Part shown: in pieces, positions 6,386 through 13,882 of the stretch
Layout of the letters: every line of letters begins with the position of its first letter
Position numbering within the stretch: position 1 is the first letter of the stretch
Assembly (NCBI GenBank): GCA_964437445.1
Contig: CAYTGR010000070.1
Location: 1 to 17,892, forward strand
Reading direction: 5' to 3'
Source of the DNA: CAYTGR01 sp964437445
Lineage (GTDB): Bacteria; Chloroflexota; Anaerolineae; B4-G1; SLSP01
Length of the DNA: 17,892 nt
The notes under the pieces: generated by a model
What the model saw: the letters and a program-made list of their open reading frames with translations, nothing else
What the model was told of the DNA's origin: nothing
Databases searched by the model: none
Position numbers and translations under genes: made by a program

Positions 6386-8389
6386 ATGAAACCGGTAAAG
6401 TGGTGGATGCCCTGGCTGGCACTGCTGGTGTTGGTGGTTCTGGTCCCCACGGTCGTGGCGCAAGAGGAGGCCCCGCTCATGTTGATTCAGGGAGCCCCTG
6501 ATGCCGCTTCGTCACCCCCAGAGGTCCAGACCTATGTTTCAGTGATCAATCCCGATACCGCGACCAGCATAGAGGGCCTGACCGCGGCCAATTTCAATCT
6601 GAGTGAAAGCGATACGGCGGTCAGTGGCGTCCAGGTTTCGTATGAGACCGTGGGGCTGGCGGTCGTCATCGTGGTGGACCGGGGCGGCATCTCAGCGGCG
6701 GGCGACCCCCGGATCAAGCAGGCCACGGCTCTGGCTAATGCGCTGGTTGATCGCTTGAGCGTGACCAACGCAAGCAGCGATGATATTGTGGCCGTGGTCG
6801 GCGTGGGTGAAAAGGGCGTCCTGCAGCCGGAGGAGAATTTTACCCTTCCGCCGTCGGTGGACACCAACCGGGTACGGAATGCGCTGCTGACGATGGAGGG
6901 CGAGACAGTTAAGGGCGGGACGCCACTCTATGACGGGCTGGACGAGGCACTGCGGCTGCTGATTGAAAACCCCGACAAGGATATCCGTGAGTCGCTCAGC
7001 CACCGCCGCAAGGTGATTGTGGTCTTTTCCGATGGAATTGACAAAGAATATAGTGACGAGGCGCGCGAGTTTGACATTATCAAAAAGGCCAACGACCATG
7101 GCATTTCCCTTTACGCTATCGGGATGGCCCGCACCAACCAGACTTTGACCGGTGAGCGCAACCTGGTCCGGTTGACCGGCCAGACCAAGGGACTCTACCT
7201 GCTCCGCAAAAACGCCGATTCCGAGGCCGAGGTGAAGGCGCTCTTTGACCGGCTGGTCACTCAACGCCAGCAATATCTGCTCCGTTATACCACGCACCAA
7301 CGAAAAGGGACTTTCCTGTTGAAAGTAGTGGTCAATACTCCTGACCTGGGCTCGGCGGAACAAACGGCCTCGTTTGCCTCAGTGTTGGAAGTGCCAGAGA
7401 TGGCCATTGTACAACCGACCACCGGCATGACCTTCACGGTCCCCTTTTCCCAGACCACGCGCGGCCCGGAGCCGTTTGCCATTGCGCTGCGGGCGCAAAC
7501 GACCTTTCCCGATGACGTCACAAAAAACCGCGTGACGGAAGTGCGCTATTTTGCCAACGGCAACTTGATCGGCAGCGGCACCGCCAGCCCGGACTTTGCC
7601 TTTGACTGGCCGGTCAGCACGTTGGTGACGCCAACCACGGAAGCGGTGGTGCAGCAGTACACGTTGACCGCTGAAGGCGTGGATGCGCTGACCGGTCAGG
7701 CACTGAAAACCGGCGCTCCGGTCAAAATAGAAGTAACCTGGGAGTGGGAGGAGCCGCCGGTACCGGAGCGCCTGTTGTCCTGGGCCCGTACCAACTGGTT
7801 CCTGCTGCTGGCCCTGGTGGTGTTGGGCATTGGCATGATTGTGCTGCTCATCCTGCTGATCAGCACGCGCGGCAAAATCGCCACCCAGGCGGTGAAAGCG
7901 ACCACCGGCGTGCTCAAGGGGATGACGCAACGCTTGGGGGCGCAGCCGCCAGCCCCCGGCAAGCTGGTCGTCGTACAGGGGGCTAACATGGGCCGCGAGT
8001 TCCGTTTGACCGGGCTGGTGGTCAAAGTGGGCCGCGATCCACAGTTCAGCGACTTCGCGCTCTACGACGAATTTGTCTCTAACCCGCACTTCACGATCAC
8101 CATGGATCAGACGCAGTTCTTCATCACCGATGAGGGCAGTACCAACGGGACGCGGGTGAACGGTGTTCCCATCCCGCCCCGCCAGCGGATGTTACTCCAG
8201 GCCGAGGCGATCATTGAGGTGGGGCAGACACGCTTGCAATTCAAGCGATTGGGAGGGACGACTCGTGCGCTCGGCGCTGGTGAGAGCCTCCCGCCGGCTG
8301 CGCCTTCACCCTATCCGCCCACCCAGGTCGCGCCGCCCGGCCAGGATCAGGTCCCACCGGTGAAAGGGGGCCCCACCCGTCGCGTTTGA
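6386..8389 (+). CDS. Signal peptide-VWA-TM-FHA transmembrane protein
   Basis: The product has 667 residues from the ATG at 6386. A signal peptide (1-25, hydrophobic core WLALLVLVVLVPTVVA) leads to a von Willebrand A domain at ~90-295. A linker or β-rich region (~296-455), one TM (469-493, followed by STRGK) and a cytoplasmic FHA domain (~525-620) come next. FHA hallmarks are VGRD (548-551), SNPHF (565-569) and STNGT (585-589); the family binds phosphothreonine peptides. The VWA metal site is partly degenerate: the usual DxSxS reads DRGGIS (98-103), though the T of GGTPLYDG (177-184) and D216 of FSDGID are present. The topology puts VWA outside and FHA inside, so the protein could link an external binding event to phospho-signalling (inference). 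It lies 32 bases after the PP2C fusion and 15 bases before a kinase gene. Confidence 0.85.
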   Translation: MKPVKWWMPWLALLVLVVLVPTVVAQEEAPLMLIQGAPDAASSPPEVQTYVSVINPDTATSIEGLTAANFNLSESDTAVSGVQVSYETVGLAVVIVVDRGGISAAGDPRIKQATALANALVDRLSVTNASSDDIVAVVGVGEKGVLQPEENFTLPPSVDTNRVRNALLTMEGETVKGGTPLYDGLDEALRLLIENPDKDIRESLSHRRKVIVVFSDGIDKEYSDEAREFDIIKKANDHGISLYAIGMARTNQTLTGERNLVRLTGQTKGLYLLRKNADSEAEVKALFDRLVTQRQQYLLRYTTHQRKGTFLLKVVVNTPDLGSAEQTASFASVLEVPEMAIVQPTTGMTFTVPFSQTTRGPEPFAIALRAQTTFPDDVTKNRVTEVRYFANGNLIGSGTASPDFAFDWPVSTLVTPTTEAVVQQYTLTAEGVDALTGQALKTGAPVKIEVTWEWEEPPVPERLLSWARTNWFLLLALVVLGIGMIVLLILLISTRGKIATQAVKATTGVLKGMTQRLGAQPPAPGKLVVVQGANMGREFRLTGLVVKVGRDPQFSDFALYDEFVSNPHFTITMDQTQFFITDEGSTNGTRVNGVPIPPRQRMLLQAEAIIEVGQTRLQFKRLGGTTRALGAGESLPPAAPSPYPPTQVAPPGQDQVPPVKGGPTRRV

Positions 8390-8404
8390 ATCACGGGATA
8401 GGCC

Positions 8405-9652
8405 ATGGAAGATAGAGCGCCGAGCAGTACCCCTTTGGATTCGGTCCCACCGGGCAGTGTGGTGGGACCCTATCGCATTGTGCGCCGGCTGCACCAGGGG
8501 CGCGGCGGGATGGCGCGCATCTTTGTGGCCGAGGTGCGGGAAAAGTACCGCCAGCCGGGAACGCCCAAACTTTTAGCGTTGAAGGTTGCCAGGCCGGACC
8601 ACCAATCGGCGCTGGTCGCCGAGGCTGACTTTCTCAGCCGGTTCTCCCACCCTAATGTCGTGCGCATCTTTCCCATTCCTGGGAAAAACCGTCCTGTCTA
8701 TGCCGCCCGCGAACAATTCCCCTTTGGGTGGGGTTGGTACTACGCGATGGAATTACTGGAGGGAGGGTCGCTCCAGCGCCGGCTCTGTCGGCCCACCACC
8801 ATGGGCAACCTGTTCCGCACTCCTACCGGCGAGACCCCTTTGAGTCTGTTGGAAGTGCTGGGCCTCTCCCGCCAGCTGTTGGCGGCGCTGGCGCACATCC
8901 ACGAGTGCTCGGTCGTCAACCTGGATGTCAAACCGGGCAACGTGCTTTTTCGCCGGCGGTCGTTGAAGTTCTTGCGTTCGTCGGTGCCGTTGGCGGTGCT
9001 TTCCGACTTTGGTATCTCCCGTGACTTGCGCTACCCACGGGCCGGGCTGTTAGGGGTGGCGACGCCCGAGTACGTCTCGCCGGAACATGCGCTGGAATTG
9101 AGCCGTGACCACCAGGGGGTGGATCCCCGCTCAGACATCTTCTCGCTAGGGGTGGTCATGTACGAGATGCTGGTCGGGCAGTTGCCGTTTGCCGATGTGG
9201 GGCAGTTGATTGACCCGACCTTTGTCCCCATCCCACCCCGCGAATTCCGGCCCACGATCCCGGTCGCCCTGGAGGGTGTGGTCCTGCGGGCCTTGATGAA
9301 AGAGCCGCGCAACCGTTTCGGGTCGGCCACGGAGATGCTGGCGGCGTTGGCCCAGGTGCCGCGCCCGCCGGATTGGGGCGCCCTGGGCCGCCGCACTGCG
9401 GCAGGTCTGGCCCTGGCGAGCGCTTTGGTGGGGGGCGGCTACGGGGTTAACCGGCTGTTTCACCCCCCGCCCCCGCCGCCTCCGCTGGCTACCCCTGCCC
9501 TTGTGGGGACGCCGACGCCGACGCTCATGCCGCCGGCAGGGCCGGTCGCAATGCCAACTGCCACCCCACGGCCAACCTCAACGATGCGGCCTACGTTGAC
9601 ACCGACCAATACACCGCGCCCACCCACATCCACACCGACGCCGGGTGGATGA
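8405..9652 (+). CDS. Ser/Thr protein kinase with atypical NLD catalytic loop
   Basis: The 415-residue product has a Hanks-type kinase domain at ~20-315. It shows a Gly-rich loop (HQGRGGMARIF, 30-40), the β3 lysine K60 in LALK, helix-C E73, the catalytic loop NLDVKPGN (172-179), DFG (201-203) and SPE in place of APE (225-227). The catalytic D174, K176 and N179 are kept, but His-Arg of HRD is replaced by Asn-Leu. It is probably active but lacks the arginine that usually reads activation-loop phosphorylation. A weakly hydrophobic segment (331-346) is followed by polyproline and a TPTP-rich tail (354-415). The tail would be extracytoplasmic if that segment spans the membrane, as in PknB-like kinases. 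The start has only a poor ribosome site (GGGATAGG) and probably depends on coupling to the VWA-FHA gene 15 bases upstream. Confidence 0.88.
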   Translation: MEDRAPSSTPLDSVPPGSVVGPYRIVRRLHQGRGGMARIFVAEVREKYRQPGTPKLLALKVARPDHQSALVAEADFLSRFSHPNVVRIFPIPGKNRPVYAAREQFPFGWGWYYAMELLEGGSLQRRLCRPTTMGNLFRTPTGETPLSLLEVLGLSRQLLAALAHIHECSVVNLDVKPGNVLFRRRSLKFLRSSVPLAVLSDFGISRDLRYPRAGLLGVATPEYVSPEHALELSRDHQGVDPRSDIFSLGVVMYEMLVGQLPFADVGQLIDPTFVPIPPREFRPTIPVALEGVVLRALMKEPRNRFGSATEMLAALAQVPRPPDWGALGRRTAAGLALASALVGGGYGVNRLFHPPPPPPPLATPALVGTPTPTLMPPAGPVAMPTATPRPTSTMRPTLTPTNTPRPPTSTPTPGG

Positions 9653-9783
9653 AGGAATCAGCCATGATGCCAGGAAGGTTTGCAGGAAGGCATTTGAGCG
9701 CCGTGGCCAGCACGCTGAAGTGCGCTACTACAAACTCTCGCCCCGCTTCCCTGAGAAGGTACCATAGCTTTACCGATGGGTGG

Positions 9784-9825
9784 GTCTGTAGGTTGTGGTT
9801 TGTGATCCGTCGTCCGTGGTCTCTT
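9784..9825 (+). repeat. Degenerate heptamer repeat in the kinase-PP2C gap
   Basis: Six consecutive 7-mers follow a loose GTYYGTR pattern: GTCTGTA, GGTTGTG, GTTTGTG, ATCCGTC, GTCCGTG and GTCTCTT. They occupy part of the 200-base gap before the PP2C gene, the largest gap inside the cluster. I found no convincing promoter or terminator in the rest of that gap. Confidence 0.5.
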
Positions 9826-9840
9826 AGCCCATTCCCTTGC

Positions 9841-9846
9841 AGGAGG
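9841..9846 (+). promoter_or_regulatory. Ribosome-binding site fixing the PP2C start at 9853
   Basis: AGGAGG lies six bases before the ATG at 9853. The adjoining TTG at 9850 is only three bases from it, too close to be the preferred start. Confidence 0.75.
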
Positions 9847-9852
9847 TGATTG

Positions 9853-11142
9853 ATGAATGCAAGCCCAGCGCCGTCTGGTTCCACCTCATCGCCGCTGCCC
9901 AAAACGCTGCCGCTGGAGGTCTGGGGCGCGACCGATAAGGGCCGCCAGCGGGAAGGGAACGAAGATGCGGTTTATCCCCACTCGGAGTCGGGGACGTTCC
10001 CCTTCCAACCCTCCCCTGACCGCCTGCAGCAGAAGGGACAGCTCCTGGTCGTGGCCGACGGCGTTGGTGGGGCCCAGGCCGGCAGTGAGGCCAGCCGGTG
10101 GGCCATCCGCGTGGCGGTGGAGCGTTATTACGATATGCCCGGCCCCGATCTTGGCGCCGATCTGCGGGCGGCGATAGAGCTTGCCAACAGTTCGCTCTAC
10201 CAGTATTTGCAGAGCACTAAAGTCCAGGAAGCGGGCTGTACCATGACGGCCGCGGTCATCCACGGCGACACGCTTTACATCGCCAACGTGGGCGACAGCC
10301 GCACTTACCTGTGGCGTGGCGGGGGCATTTACCAGCAGACGCGCGATCATACGCTGACGCGGGAGAAGCTGGAACGCGGGCTGATCACGCCCGAGCAGGC
10401 GCTCAACGACCCGGAGCGCAATGTCATTACTCGCTCGTTGGGGGCCGGGCCGGCGGTACAGGTGGACCTTTTCCCACCGCTGCAACTGATGCCCGGCGAT
10501 GTGGTGTTGCTCTGCTCCGATGGGCTGCCCGACATGATCACCGATGCCGAGATCGCCGCCCAGGTGAACAACCAGCCACTGCCGCGCATCGCGCAGCGGC
10601 TCATCGCCGAGGCCAACCGGCGCGGCGGCTTTGATAACATCTCCGTGGTCCTGGCGCGGGTGGGGGGGCGGGCGGCGGTCGCCCCGCCGCCGAAAGCGCC
10701 GAAGGCGCCCAAGTCCCCGCCGGCGGGCGGCGGCCTGCTGGCCTCCTTCGCTCCCACCCAGCGGCTTATCCTGGGAATCCTGGCCGCCCTGGTGATCATC
10801 GCGGTGCTGGCCCTGGGGATGACCATCGGCTGGTCGCTCTTCAAGCGGGGTGGTGGCACGCCGACGCCCACCAGCGGCCCGGCAGTCACGACCACCTCCC
10901 CGGTGGTGGTAACCACCGCGCCGGTGGCTGGGGAGACTCCCACACCGACGCCCCAGCCGGGGGAGAGCCCTCAACCGACGTCAACGCGCCTGCCAACGGC
11001 GACGCCTACGCCCACCCGTACACCTCGCCCAACAGCAACGCCAACGCCTGAGCCGCCGACTCTTACGCCTACACCATCTGAGACGCCGGGGGGCGGAGGG
11101 GGAACTACCGAGCCGCCGGCAACGTCCGCACCAGAACATTGA
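9853..11142 (+). CDS. PP2C-family Ser/Thr phosphatase with TM and Pro/Thr tail
   Basis: The product has 429 residues. Its PP2C (PPM) domain covers ~20-272 and contains GNED (35-38), ADGVGG (68-73), ANVGDSR (144-150), LLCSDGL (219-225) and DN (260-261), so all metal-binding aspartates are present. The order and spacing resemble PppA/Stp1-type bacterial phosphatases that reverse kinase phosphorylation. An Ala/Pro/Lys linker leads to a strong TM (305-329) and a Pro/Thr-rich tail (336-429) that should lie outside the cytoplasm. It shares segments with the PP2C domain of the fusion protein (ANVGDSR, LLLCSDGL, and RNVITRSLG against KNVIYRTIG) but has no kinase-like part. It stands between the NLD kinase and the secreted Ig-like protein, and the natural expectation is that it opposes the kinases of this cluster. 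Confidence 0.9.
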   Translation: MNASPAPSGSTSSPLPKTLPLEVWGATDKGRQREGNEDAVYPHSESGTFPFQPSPDRLQQKGQLLVVADGVGGAQAGSEASRWAIRVAVERYYDMPGPDLGADLRAAIELANSSLYQYLQSTKVQEAGCTMTAAVIHGDTLYIANVGDSRTYLWRGGGIYQQTRDHTLTREKLERGLITPEQALNDPERNVITRSLGAGPAVQVDLFPPLQLMPGDVVLLCSDGLPDMITDAEIAAQVNNQPLPRIAQRLIAEANRRGGFDNISVVLARVGGRAAVAPPPKAPKAPKSPPAGGGLLASFAPTQRLILGILAALVIIAVLALGMTIGWSLFKRGGGTPTPTSGPAVTTTSPVVVTTAPVAGETPTPTPQPGESPQPTSTRLPTATPTPTRTPRPTATPTPEPPTLTPTPSETPGGGGGTTEPPATSAPEH

Positions 11143-11182
11143 CTTGATCCTGGGCAGAAGATGATGAAAGATTGATCCCAGA

Positions 11183-11202
11183 CCACCGTTAAATTAAGGT
11201 GG
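11183..11202. promoter_or_regulatory. Dyad in the gap before the secreted protein gene
   Basis: CCACCGTTAAATTAAGGTGG pairs CCACC with GGTGG and TTAA with TTAA, with one unpaired G and a one-base centre. It is better suited to a protein-binding site than to a terminator hairpin. It is preceded by a looser CTGGG...CCCAG dyad around 11152-11180. Whether it has a function is unknown. Confidence 0.25.
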
Positions 11203-11239
11203 CAAGCCGGACGAGGGTTCATACAGGGGGAATGAGGCC

Positions 11240-13846
11240 ATGCCCAACCGAATACGATCGCAATCACGCTACCAGCGATTATTGCCGGCGCTCCTGCTGG
11301 GCGGGCTGGCGCTGCTGGCCTGGTGGGGCGGGACGCCGCTCCGGGCAGCGCGGCTGCAAACGGGGACCGGCACCGATCCCCGGCTGGAAGCGTTGACGCT
11401 GACCGCCGAGGGGCTTATCATTTCCGATACCCTGCCCGGCGATGCGGTGACCAAGACGGTTTATTTCAACAACGGGCAGTCGGGGATCCTGACATGGACC
11501 TTGACCCTGACCGGCACGGCCCCCTTGACGCTGACGCCGGGCGCCGCTTTCGGCCAGACGCCGCCGGAGAGCAGCTCGCCAACCGCGCCCTGGACGCCGG
11601 TGGTGACCTACAGCGTGGGCACGGCGGATGGGGATGAAGCCGCGACCTGCACCGTGGTCAATGCGGATAGCGTGCCCGTTTCCATCACGCTCTTTTTCCG
11701 GCAGGATATCACCGCGCCGGTTGCCACGTTTGCCACCCCTGCTGGTGTGGTCACCGGGGCTAACGTGCTTATCAGCGGGACGGCGGCCGATAACGCCGGC
11801 GGTTCCGGCGTCCGCCGGGTGCAGGTCAGCACCGGCACGACCTGGAGCACGGCCACCGGCACGACGGCCTGGTCGTATCTCTGGTCTCTGCCGGTAGCTG
11901 ATTTTGTGGCCTACACGCTCACGGCGCGCGCGGAAGATTTCGTCGGCGCGGAGCAAAGCCCGGCGGCAACGCGCGTGATCACCGTGGATACGGTCGCGCC
12001 GGCCGCTCCCACCCCCCAGGCTGGCGGCCCCTGGGTGCCGACCTCCACGCTCGTCTTTACCTGGGCGGAACCGGCGGATGGGGCCGGGATCGCCGGCTAT
12101 TATGTGGTGCTCACCACGACCGGCGGCCCGGTGGTCAACGACAGCTTTACCGCTGGGCCTGCTTTCACCTACCAGGGATCTACTGAAGGGGTGACGTACT
12201 ACGCCCGTATTAAGGCGCAGGACCGCAGCGGCAATATCGGCCCTTACGGGGGCACTTCCGCCGGTGTCACACCTGATCTGACTCCCCCCTCTATCCTGAC
12301 GCCTTTTTTGCAGGCCAGTCCCCCTTATTTTTACGTTGCCGGCCTGACGCTCTTTTATACCAACACGATGTTGGCCCCTGAGACTTTCAACGTCCGGGGC
12401 AACGCTACGGATGGCGGCTCTGGGATGCAAAAGGTGACCTTCTCCCCGGCTTTCGGGCAGACGCCGCCCGAGGATGTCACGCTGCCGGCTTTCCAGGGCG
12501 CTTATGATGTCTCAGCGGGAGCAACGGAAAGCGGTCACATCACGGCAACGGCCTATGACCGGGTCGGTCATACGGCCGTGCAGGTCTACACTTACACGCT
12601 GGACGGCCTCCCGCCGACCTCGCAGCCGGTCGCCCCGGCTTATGCCAGGTCCAGCCCCATCGCGGTGACCTGGGTAGCGACCGATACGGGCAGCGGGGTT
12701 TACTCCACCACGCTCTGGTACCGGAAAGAGGACGCCGGCGCCTGGACCGCTGACCAGACGCGCTTGCAGGCGGCCGGAACCTTCTCTTTCACGCCGACAG
12801 CCGGCGATGGGCTCTATGCGTTCACAACCGTGGCGGCCGATTACCTGGGCAATGGGGAGCCCGGGCCGACCGTTTCCAAGACCCATACGATCTATGATAC
12901 AATCTCCCCCACGGTAGTGCTCACAGCGCCGGCCCAATCCACGACGACCGTCTTCACGCTTTCCTGGTTGGCCCAGGATGCTACATCCGGCCCGGATTAT
13001 TACCAGGTGGACTATTTCACCGGCACCTGGCAGACCTGGATCCCCGTGACGACGACGACGTTCGCCACTTTTACTGCGCCGCTTTCCAACACTACCTACA
13101 CATTCCGGGTCACCGCCTACGACCGGGCGGGCAACTGGGCCGCGGCCGAGAAACGGACTTCTGTCGGCTGGAACCGGATCTATCTGCCGCTGGTGTTGCG
13201 TACCTATCGCGCCTTGTCAAACGGCGATTTCGGTACCGGTAATTTGCTCGGTTGGGATTCAGGCCGTGGCCCCTTTAACGTTCCCAATGTGGGCTGGCGG
13301 GGCGGTGGCCTCCCGCAAAACGTGATTAATTTTGAGGGGAATTACCGGGGTCTGTTGGGGCAAACCAGTGGGGCTGATGGGAGTTTACCGGTAGGGTATG
13401 GCACGCTGGCGCAGTCGTTTGTGGTTGAAAAGCGGTATTTGAATTTAACTTACCGGGTGATCACTTTAGATCGCATCAAGAATGAGCTGCGGCAGCGGTA
13501 TTTTGATACCTTTGAGGTCAGTTTGAACCGCTCTCCAACGGATATTGGCGATAGTGAACGGGATAATCAGGGGTGCAATGACAGTGCCCGTGTTAATCCC
13601 ACCGGTGTGGTAACGGGGGTTACTGGCCTGGTCTTCTGCGGTGGACGGGTCAGCCCGACGCCGGTGAGCGGGACTTTGTGGGATTCTGGCTGGCGGACGG
13701 TCAGGTTAGATTTGGGAGCTTTCCAGGGCCAGCTGATCACCCTGCACTTGACGCTTTGGAGCCGTGAATACGACGCCCCGTTTTACGATAATCGGGGGTA
13801 TTACAACACCTATGTCTATTTGGATGATGTGACTCTCACCGATTAG
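11240..13846 (+). CDS. Secreted multi-Ig/FN3-like surface protein
   Basis: The product has 868 residues. A basic N-terminus and hydrophobic core (14-31) form a signal peptide, probably cleaved near 37. Then come β-rich modules: an N-terminal repeat-like region (~45-155) and Ig- or FN3-like units at about 157-250, 253-345, 349-455, 458-553 and 555-640. Units are joined by linkers such as DITAP, VDTVAP and YDTISP and often end in (Y/D)DRxGN. IYLPLVLR (647-654) follows, then a last domain (~659-868) that opens NGDFGTGNLLGWDS and ends VYLDDVTL, like jelly-roll carbohydrate-binding modules. No catalytic motif is visible, and a role as extracellular adhesin, ligand or matrix component is inference. 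The likely ribosome site is AGGGGG at 11225-11230. It lies 97 bases after the PP2C gene and 36 before the VWA gene, so it seems part of the cluster. From ~13200 the DNA is visibly less GC-rich. Confidence 0.75.
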   Translation: MPNRIRSQSRYQRLLPALLLGGLALLAWWGGTPLRAARLQTGTGTDPRLEALTLTAEGLIISDTLPGDAVTKTVYFNNGQSGILTWTLTLTGTAPLTLTPGAAFGQTPPESSSPTAPWTPVVTYSVGTADGDEAATCTVVNADSVPVSITLFFRQDITAPVATFATPAGVVTGANVLISGTAADNAGGSGVRRVQVSTGTTWSTATGTTAWSYLWSLPVADFVAYTLTARAEDFVGAEQSPAATRVITVDTVAPAAPTPQAGGPWVPTSTLVFTWAEPADGAGIAGYYVVLTTTGGPVVNDSFTAGPAFTYQGSTEGVTYYARIKAQDRSGNIGPYGGTSAGVTPDLTPPSILTPFLQASPPYFYVAGLTLFYTNTMLAPETFNVRGNATDGGSGMQKVTFSPAFGQTPPEDVTLPAFQGAYDVSAGATESGHITATAYDRVGHTAVQVYTYTLDGLPPTSQPVAPAYARSSPIAVTWVATDTGSGVYSTTLWYRKEDAGAWTADQTRLQAAGTFSFTPTAGDGLYAFTTVAADYLGNGEPGPTVSKTHTIYDTISPTVVLTAPAQSTTTVFTLSWLAQDATSGPDYYQVDYFTGTWQTWIPVTTTTFATFTAPLSNTTYTFRVTAYDRAGNWAAAEKRTSVGWNRIYLPLVLRTYRALSNGDFGTGNLLGWDSGRGPFNVPNVGWRGGGLPQNVINFEGNYRGLLGQTSGADGSLPVGYGTLAQSFVVEKRYLNLTYRVITLDRIKNELRQRYFDTFEVSLNRSPTDIGDSERDNQGCNDSARVNPTGVVTGVTGLVFCGGRVSPTPVSGTLWDSGWRTVRLDLGAFQGQLITLHLTLWSREYDAPFYDNRGYYNTYVYLDDVTLTD

Positions 13847-13882
13847 CCTGGGGGAGACCGGACATCCAAAGCAGGAGGTATT

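Noticed and set aside
9463..9485. C-rich polyproline codons as a G-quadruplex on the opposite strand (also near 17750-17792).
   Set aside because: The pattern is fully explained by Pro codons in a high-GC gene, and no independent sign of function is present.
9649..9849. A 66-codon open frame that fills the kinase-PP2C gap and overlaps the kinase stop (ATGA).
   Set aside because: It contains the degenerate heptamer repeat, has no recognisable protein pattern and no good ribosome site. The fit to the gap is probably chance, though ATGA overlap means a conserved homologue would reopen the question.
9886..10974. A 362-codon minus-strand frame opposite the PP2C gene.
   Set aside because: Its composition reflects the reverse of a GC-rich gene; the + strand has a complete PP2C domain.
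11172..11199. TTGATC with a following AT-rich stretch as an internal promoter before the secreted protein gene.
   Set aside because: The spacing to TAAATT is only 12 bases, and the hexamer at correct spacing (TTAAGG) is poor.
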